The position numbers were made by a program, and so were the translations under genes. The notes beneath the pieces are model-generated. The model was not told where the DNA came from. It made no database searches and saw nothing but the letters and a program-made list of their open reading frames with translations. Positions 58,425-64,000 of a stretch of DNA of 64,000 nucleotides are shown piece after piece. This DNA comes from Sphaerisporangium dianthi (GTDB lineage: Bacteria; Actinomycetota; Actinomycetes; Streptosporangiales; Streptosporangiaceae): positions 62,001-126,000 of the forward strand of contig NZ_JBHSFP010000007.1 of NCBI RefSeq assembly GCF_042654065.1, given 5' to 3'. How positions within the stretch are numbered: the stretch's first letter is position 1; each line of letters begins with the position of its first letter.

Positions 58425-61400
58425 ATGGGACGCCCGGAACGTGAGCTGGATCCGGACAAAGACCTCCTCCACGCCTTCGCCTTCGGCCTGCGGCGATTAC
58501 GGGAGGCCGCGGGCCGGCCGAGCTACCGGCGGCTGTCCGCCGAGGCCAACTTCTCGGTGACCGCCCTGTCCGAGGCGGCGGGCGGCACCGTCCTGCCGAG
58601 CCTGCCCGTCACCCTCGCGTACGTGCGGGCGTGCGGCGGCGACGTCCGCGAGTGGGAGGACCGCTGGCGCAAGCTCGCCGACGAGCTGGCCCGGCAGGAC
58701 GGCGACGAGCCCGCCGGGCCCGCCGGCGACGCCCCCTACCGCGGCCTCGCGACGTTCGGCCCCGAGCACGCCGACCTGTTCTTCGGCCGCGAACGGCTGG
58801 TGGCCGACCTGTGCGCCAGGCTCGGCGCAGCACCGCTGCTGGCCGTCTTCGGCGCCTCGGGGGCCGGCAAGTCGTCGGTGCTGCGCGCGGGCCTGCTGCC
58901 GGCCGTCGCGGCGGGGGCGGTGGCCGGCGGCGAGCACTGGCCGGTCGTCGTCCTGACGCCGGGCGAGCACCCGCTGGAGGCGCTGCGCCTTCGCCTCGCG
59001 GCCGAGAGCGCGACCCCCGCCGCCGTCCGCCTCGCCGTCGCGCGGGTGCTCTGCGACCGGCCGGGCGGCGCGCGGCTGCTGGTGGTGGTCGACCAGTTCG
59101 AAGAGGTCTTCACCCTGTGCCGGGACGAGCGGGAGCGCGCGGAGTTCGTCTCGCTGCTCGTCGCCATGGGCGGCGAGCCGAGGGTGCGGGTGGTGCTGGG
59201 CGTGCGGGCCGACTTCTACGCCCACTGCGCCGGCCACGCCGACCTGGTCGCCGCCCTGCGGGACCGTCAGGTGCTGGTCGGCCCGATGGACGAGGAGGAC
59301 CTGCGGCTGGCCATCTCGGGGCCCGCGGAGCGGGTGGGGTGCAAGGTGGCCCCCGAGCTGGTCGACATCATGGTCACCGAGGCGGGCGAGCAGTCCGGCG
59401 CGCTGCCCCTGATCTCGCACACGCTGCTGGAGACCTGGCAGCGCCGGCGCGGCGCCTCGCTCACCGTGGCCGGATACCGGGCGGCGGGAGGCGTGCGTGG
59501 CGCGATCGCCATGACGGCCGAGCGGCTCTACGGCGAGCTGCCCGAGGAGCGGCGGCACCTGGTGCGGCGGGTGGTGCTGCGCCTGATCGCGCCGGGCGAC
59601 GGCACCGAGGACACCCGGCGGCGGGCGCGCCGCGCGGAGCTGGTGAGCGGTCCGGACAGCGCCGCGGTGACGGCCGTCCTGGACAGGCTGATCGAGGGGC
59701 GGCTGGTGACCGCCGACCAGGACAGCGTGACCATCGCCCACGAGGCTCTGATCCGCACCTGGCCCCGGCTGCGCTCCTGGCTGGCGGAGGACCGCGAGCT
59801 GCTGCGCGCCCACCGCAAGCTGACCGAGGCGGCCGCCGAGTGGGAACAGCACGGGCGCGACGCCGCCTTCCTGTACCGGGGAGCGCGGCTGGCGCACTGG
59901 GAGGGCCATCCGCTGGAAGGGCTCAACGACCTGGAGCGCGACTTCCTCGCGGCGGGCCGGGTGCAGCAGTCCAGGGAGCGCGGAGCGGTACGGCGGCGGG
60001 TCGTCCTCGCGCTGGGCGGCCTGACCTGCGCGGTGATCGCGGTGAGCGTGCTCGCGGCCATGGCGCTCGTGCAGGCCGGGGAGATCCGCGACCAGCGCGA
60101 CGTCGCGGTGTCGCGCCAGCTCGCGGCCGAGTCGCGGAGCCAGTCGCAGTTCGACCCCGAGCGCGCGCTGCGGCAGGCGCGGCAGGCGTACGCCGTCCGG
60201 CCCACCGGCGAGGCCGAGACCGCGCTGCGGCAGGCGCTGATCGACCACCGGATGCTCGCGTCGATGCCGGGCCTCACCGGCAGGCAGCTGGGGGTGGCCT
60301 GGAGCGCGGACGGGACGCGGGTGGCGGCGAGCGCCTCGGACGGCACCGTGCGGGTCTGGGCGCGGGACGCGACCGGCCTGCCGTCCGGAGCTCCGCTCGT
60401 GCTCATCGGGCACCAGGGCGCCGTGTACAGCCCGGCGTTCAGCCCGGACGGACGCCGGCTCGCCACGGCGGGCACGGACGGCGCCGTGCGGGTGTGGTCG
60501 CTGGACGGCGGCGCCGCGCCGCTGGTGCTCACCGGCCATCGGGGAACGGTGTGGAACGTGGCCTTCAGCCCGGACGGACGGCGCCTCGCCAGCACCGGCG
60601 ACGACGGCACCGTGCGCGTCAGGGACGCCGGCGGGAAGGGCCGGCCGAAGGTCCTGCGCGGGCACGACGGGCCGGTGGTCGGCGTGGCCTTCAGCCCCGA
60701 CGGGCGCCGGCTCGCCAGCGGCGGCCACGACGGCACCGTGCGCCTGTGGGACCTTCGCACGGGAAAGACCGCGGCGGTGCTGCGCGGCCACGACGGCGCG
60801 GTCAAGACCGTGCGGTTCAGCCCGGACGGGACCAGGGTGGCCAGCGCCGGCGCCGGCGTCGACGGCACCGCGCGCGTCTGGCCGGCCGGCGGGCACGGCG
60901 ACCCGGTCGTGCTGCGCGGCCACGACGGGACCGTCGAGGGCCTGGACTTCAGCCGGGACGGGCACTGGCTCGCGACCACCAGCGACGACTCCACCGTGCG
61001 GGTGTGGAGCCCGACCGGGGCCGGGCACCCGCTGGTGCTGCGCGGCCACCAGCGGGTGGTGTGGAGCGCGGCGTTCAGCCCGGACGGGTCGCGGCTGGTC
61101 ACCGCCGGCGAGGACGGCACCGTGCGCCTGTGGTCCGTGCGCGACGGCTCCACCCTCTTGCGCGGCCACCGCGACGCGGTGTGGTCGGCCGGCTTCCTGC
61201 CCGGCGAGCGGCGGATCGTCAGCGGCGGGATGGACGGCGTCGTCAGCGTCTGGGACCTGGACACCGGGCGGCGGCGGCTGCTGCGCGGCCACCGCGGCGA
61301 GGTGCTCGGCGTCACCGCCGCTCCCGACGGCCGTCACGTGGCGAGCGCCGGACGGGACGGCACCGTGCGCATATGGGATCTGAACGGGACGAAGCCCCCG

Positions 61401-62084
61401 GTGGTCCTGCGCGGGCACAGCGGCGTCGTCTGGACGGCGTCCTTCAGCCCGGACATGCGCCGCGTCGCCACCGCGGGCATCGACGGCACGCTGCGCGTCT
61501 GGCCCGCCGACGGCTCCGGCACCGCCCTGGTCCGCAAGGCGGACGAGGACCAGATCAGGTTCGCGGCCTTCTCCCCCGACGGGCTCCACATCGCCACAGG
61601 CGGGGCGGACGGCACAGTGCGTGTGTGGGACACGGGCGGCGTCGCCCCGCCGGTGGTCCTGCGCGGCCACCAGGGGCTGGTCTGGGCGGTGGCGTTCAGC
61701 CCGGACGGCCGGCGGGTGGCCAGCGCCGGCAGCGACGGCACCGTCCGCGTCTGGCCGGTGGACGGGCGGGGCGCGCCGCTGGTCCACCGCGCCCACCAGG
61801 GCATGGTCTGGTACGTGGCCTTCAGCGCCGACGGCCGCTGGGTGGCCTCGGCCGGGCACGACGCCACGGTGCGCGTGTGGCGCGCCGACGCCGCCGGCCA
61901 GCCGCTGACCTTCGCGGGCTTCGGCGCGAGCGTCGAGAGCGTCTCGTTCGCGCGCGACGGGCGGCGCATGCTCACCACACACGACGACGGGACGGTGCGC
62001 GTGTGGAACTGCGACGCCTGCGCCCCGCCCGACCGCCTCCTCCAGCAGATCGACCACCACCTCGCCCCTTCCGCCGGGCCCTAG
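58425..62084 (+). CDS. HTH-nSTAND NTPase-TM-WD40 protein
   Basis: A 1219-aa protein with GGGGAGAG before the ATG. An HTH-like N-terminus (about 1-75) is followed by an NTPase with Walker A FGASGAGKSS near 141 and Walker B LLVVVDQFEEVF near 220. A conserved linker (HEALIRTWPRLRSWLAEDRE onward to LERDFLAAG) leads to one membrane helix (about 525-548). Fourteen WD40 blades follow (FSPDGRRLASGGHDGTVRLWDL type), enough for two seven-bladed propellers. nSTAND proteins act as signal-sensing switches and some defend against phages. The ligand here is unknown. Confidence 0.92.
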   Translation: MGRPERELDPDKDLLHAFAFGLRRLREAAGRPSYRRLSAEANFSVTALSEAAGGTVLPSLPVTLAYVRACGGDVREWEDRWRKLADELARQDGDEPAGPAGDAPYRGLATFGPEHADLFFGRERLVADLCARLGAAPLLAVFGASGAGKSSVLRAGLLPAVAAGAVAGGEHWPVVVLTPGEHPLEALRLRLAAESATPAAVRLAVARVLCDRPGGARLLVVVDQFEEVFTLCRDERERAEFVSLLVAMGGEPRVRVVLGVRADFYAHCAGHADLVAALRDRQVLVGPMDEEDLRLAISGPAERVGCKVAPELVDIMVTEAGEQSGALPLISHTLLETWQRRRGASLTVAGYRAAGGVRGAIAMTAERLYGELPEERRHLVRRVVLRLIAPGDGTEDTRRRARRAELVSGPDSAAVTAVLDRLIEGRLVTADQDSVTIAHEALIRTWPRLRSWLAEDRELLRAHRKLTEAAAEWEQHGRDAAFLYRGARLAHWEGHPLEGLNDLERDFLAAGRVQQSRERGAVRRRVVLALGGLTCAVIAVSVLAAMALVQAGEIRDQRDVAVSRQLAAESRSQSQFDPERALRQARQAYAVRPTGEAETALRQALIDHRMLASMPGLTGRQLGVAWSADGTRVAASASDGTVRVWARDATGLPSGAPLVLIGHQGAVYSPAFSPDGRRLATAGTDGAVRVWSLDGGAAPLVLTGHRGTVWNVAFSPDGRRLASTGDDGTVRVRDAGGKGRPKVLRGHDGPVVGVAFSPDGRRLASGGHDGTVRLWDLRTGKTAAVLRGHDGAVKTVRFSPDGTRVASAGAGVDGTARVWPAGGHGDPVVLRGHDGTVEGLDFSRDGHWLATTSDDSTVRVWSPTGAGHPLVLRGHQRVVWSAAFSPDGSRLVTAGEDGTVRLWSVRDGSTLLRGHRDAVWSAGFLPGERRIVSGGMDGVVSVWDLDTGRRRLLRGHRGEVLGVTAAPDGRHVASAGRDGTVRIWDLNGTKPPVVLRGHSGVVWTASFSPDMRRVATAGIDGTLRVWPADGSGTALVRKADEDQIRFAAFSPDGLHIATGGADGTVRVWDTGGVAPPVVLRGHQGLVWAVAFSPDGRRVASAGSDGTVRVWPVDGRGAPLVHRAHQGMVWYVAFSADGRWVASAGHDATVRVWRADAAGQPLTFAGFGASVESVSFARDGRRMLTTHDDGTVRVWNCDACAPPDRLLQQIDHHLAPSAGP

Positions 62085-62246
62085 GCGGTCACCGGCCATG
62101 GCCCGGCCTCCACGTCCCGTCCCGATCCGGGCGCCAGGCGCCAGGCGCAGGGAGGCGGCGCGCGATGGGCCGTCGTGATCTACCCGGCCGCCTCCGAGAA
62201 GCCGCGCCGCCGGCGAACTCCGCGCCCCTGACGCGCATCTAATGTC

Positions 62247-62269
62247 GTGTCGTGCCGACGGCACGACAC
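62247..62269. promoter_or_regulatory. 10-bp inverted repeat in the kinase leader
   Basis: GTGTCGTGCC and GGCACGACAC are perfect arms with a 3-base spacer, four bases after a -10-like TCTAAT (62238-62243) and 17 bases before the start codon. It may be an operator or a leader hairpin. Confidence 0.55.
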
Positions 62270-62286
62270 CGAGACAGGGGGCGCGC

Positions 62287-64000
62287 ATGTCGGGAAGGCT
62301 CAGCCCGGACGATCCTGAGCGCCTGGGCGGGTACTGGCTGGCGGGGCGGCTGGGAGCCGGTGGCCAGGGCGTGGTCTACGAGGCCTACGACGGCGAGGGA
62401 CGCCGCGTCGCGATCAAGGTGGTGCACGGCGGCGCGGCGAGCGACCCCGAGCAGAGGAACCGGTTCGGCAAGGAGGCGGCGGCGGCGCGCCGCGTCGCCT
62501 CCTTCTGCACCGCCCGCGTCATCGCCGCCGAGCTCGGCGGCGACCGGCCGTTCATCGTGAGCGAGTACGTGGAGGGACCGAACCTGCGGCGCGCGGTGCG
62601 GGAGGGGCGCGCGTTCGCGGGCGACGACCTGCACCGGCTCGGCACGGCGATCGCCACGGCGCTGGCGGCCGTCCACGAGGCGGGGGTGGTGCACCGCGAC
62701 CTGAAACCGGACAACGTGCTGCTCGGCCCGGACGGGCCGCGGGTCATCGACTTCGGCATAGCACGGACGCTGGAGATGTCGCTGACGTCCACCGGCCTGG
62801 TGACGGGCACGCCGACGTACATGGCGCCGGAACTGTTCACCGGGGAGCGCGCTGGGCCGCCCGCGGACGTGTTCGCCTGGGGCGGCGTCATGCTGTTCGC
62901 CGCCACCGGGGAGGATCCGTTCAACGCCGAGAGCCTCGGCGGGGTGATGCACCGGGTGCTGTCGGTGGACCCCGATCTGGACGTCCTGCCGCTGTCTTTG
63001 CGGCCGCTGGTCGCCGCGGCCCTGCGCAAGGATCCGCGGGACCGTCCCACCGCCGTGGACCTGCTGCTGGCCCTGCTCAGCGGCGGAGAGGGCGCCGGCA
63101 CGTCCCGGCTGCTGGAGCGGGGCAGCGCGGCGGCGGCACGGGTGGGCCCGGCCGTGGCCGGCGACCCCGCCCTCGGGACGCTGGCCGAGGACGCCTACGG
63201 CATGCTCTCGCCCGCCGGGCGCGAGCTGGCGCCCGCGGTCTTCCTGCGCATGGTCGCGATCGGCCCGGACGGGGAGCCGACCGGCCGTCCTGTTCCCGAG
63301 GAGGAACTCCCCTCCGGAGCCGAAGAAGTGCTGCGGGTGTTCTCCTACCTGCTGTCCCGCCAGGGCGGCGAAGTGCGGCTCGCCCGCCCGGCGCTGCTGG
63401 GCGCCTGGCCGAGGCTGCGCGCCTGGGTGGCCGACGAACGCGACGGCCTCCCCGTCCACGCCGGCATGCGCGCGCAGGCCCGGCAGTGGGACGAGCACGG
63501 CCGCCGCGACGGTGACGTGCTGCAGGGCAGCCGCCTCGACGCCGCCGTGACATGGGCCGCCACCGGACGCCGGCACCTCACCCTCAACCCGCTGGAACGG
63601 GACTTCCTTGCCGCGTCGGCCGCGCTGACCCGGCGCCGCGCGCGCCGCCGCCGCCTGCTCACCGTGGTACTCGCCGCCCTGCTCGCCGTGTCGCTGGCGG
63701 GCGGCGGCCTGGCGGCCTACCAGGGCGGCCGGATCGCCGACCAGCGCGACGAGATCACCGCGCAGCGCGACCGGGCCGAGGGCCGCGAGCTGGCCTTCCT
63801 CGCGGGCGGCCTGCGCACGACCGAACCGGTCACCGCGATGCTGCTGAGCCTCGCCGCGTGGCGGCTGTCCGGCGGCGTGGAGGCGCGCTCCAGCCTCATG
63901 TCCTCCCTCTACCAGCCGGAGACCTCGGTCTTCACCGAGCCGCCCGTGCGGGAGGTCGCCTACCGGGCGCTGAGCCGGGACGGGCGGCTGCTCGTCAGCG
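62287..64000 (+). CDS. Ser/Thr protein kinase fused to TM and repeat domain (3' truncated)
   Basis: The frame is open to the window end, so the C-terminus is missing. AGGGGG precedes the ATG. Kinase motifs: GAGGQGVV (22-29), Lys in VAIKVV (about 42), HRDLKPDN (about 137), DFG (about 155), APE (about 180). A stretch then matches the linker of the upstream STAND protein: LARPALLGAWPRLRAWVADE, RQWDEHGRR and LTLNPLERDFLAAS. A TM helix (about 456-477) and the AEGRELAFLAGGLR-type start of a repeat sensor follow. It probably senses an external cue. A WD40-type end is inferred. Confidence 0.88.
   Translation, partial: MSGRLSPDDPERLGGYWLAGRLGAGGQGVVYEAYDGEGRRVAIKVVHGGAASDPEQRNRFGKEAAAARRVASFCTARVIAAELGGDRPFIVSEYVEGPNLRRAVREGRAFAGDDLHRLGTAIATALAAVHEAGVVHRDLKPDNVLLGPDGPRVIDFGIARTLEMSLTSTGLVTGTPTYMAPELFTGERAGPPADVFAWGGVMLFAATGEDPFNAESLGGVMHRVLSVDPDLDVLPLSLRPLVAAALRKDPRDRPTAVDLLLALLSGGEGAGTSRLLERGSAAAARVGPAVAGDPALGTLAEDAYGMLSPAGRELAPAVFLRMVAIGPDGEPTGRPVPEEELPSGAEEVLRVFSYLLSRQGGEVRLARPALLGAWPRLRAWVADERDGLPVHAGMRAQARQWDEHGRRDGDVLQGSRLDAAVTWAATGRRHLTLNPLERDFLAASAALTRRRARRRRLLTVVLAALLAVSLAGGGLAAYQGGRIADQRDEITAQRDRAEGRELAFLAGGLRTTEPVTAMLLSLAAWRLSGGVEARSSLMSSLYQPETSVFTEPPVREVAYRALSRDGRLLVS

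Noticed and set aside
58497..62288. 1263-codon open frame on the minus strand antisense to the STAND gene
   Set aside because: The periodic His/Pro/Val/Ala product follows the WD40 repeats in another frame. There is no start signal and no family.

Overview
This window is a high-GC actinobacterial chromosome segment. The base composition, frequent GTG and TTG starts, probable leaderless promoters (a -10-like hexamer about 8 nt before the start codon) and gene families (MsiK-like sugar ATPase, SARP/BTAD regulator with NB-ARC and TPR domains, nSTAND-WD40 protein, WD40-type Ser/Thr kinase) fit a Streptosporangiales or Streptomyces-like actinomycete. The species cannot be named from the sequence. 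No rRNA, tRNA, CRISPR array or intact insertion sequence was seen.

Layout. 1-6.6 kb: exopolysaccharide and cell-surface cluster (truncated sugar-nucleotide epimerase, WecA-like transferase, Wzz/BY-kinase fusion, LMW tyrosine phosphatase, DUF4012 protein, His-rich fibronectin-III protein with a sortase-type C-terminus). 6.8-9.3 kb: msiK divergent from a LacI regulator, with an operator at each promoter. 9.7-16.7 kb: secreted SLT-like protein, TetR regulator facing a ferritin-like diiron protein across two inverted repeats, two DUF202 membrane proteins, a lipoprotein, a DUF2071 protein, a UBP zinc finger and a Na+/H+ antiporter. 16.7-21.5 kb: a very Tyr/Pro-rich disordered protein divergent from a DinG/XPD-type Fe-S helicase. 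21.7-28.7 kb: shikimate operon aroC-aroK-aroB-aroQ plus an SGNH hydrolase, with an aldo/keto reductase and a short HxlR regulator between aroC and a prepilin peptidase, then an SseB-like protein. 28.8-31 kb: AtzD/barbiturase-type ring-opening amidohydrolase with carbamate kinase. 31.2-40 kb: membrane proteins, an RHH-Doc pair whose toxin motif is degenerate, an aminotransferase, a double-VOC protein, a DUF418 protein, a nitrilase-family amidase, two unknown overlapping genes, and an ECF sigma factor with a membrane partner. 40-43.7 kb: fused acetyl-CoA carboxylase carboxyltransferase, type III CoA-transferase and a 51-aa basic protein. 44-49.3 kb: DUF2786 protein, then a lower-GC accessory patch (large helical protein, lipoprotein, WXG-like small protein, XRE/TPR-like regulator). 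49.8-52.2 kb: membrane protein, anti-sigma-type ATPase, MarR regulator.

52.4-57.5 kb holds the most notable unit. A SARP-NB-ARC-TPR regulator follows a DUF6065-like gene, a 48-aa peptide gene with a strong ribosome binding site, and a proline iminopeptidase gene, all on the minus strand. The peptide promoter carries four heptamers (C/T-C/T-CGAAG type) at an exact 11-bp period, which is the recognised layout of a SARP binding site, and a partial copy lies at the same distance before the DUF6065-like gene. I infer a SARP-controlled small-peptide locus of undescribed type. 57.7-64 kb: a 15-bp perfect inverted repeat enclosing a 17-codon ORF with a strong Shine-Dalgarno, then an HTH-nSTAND-TM-14xWD40 protein and a Ser/Thr kinase that runs off the window and shares the linker-TM module of its neighbour.
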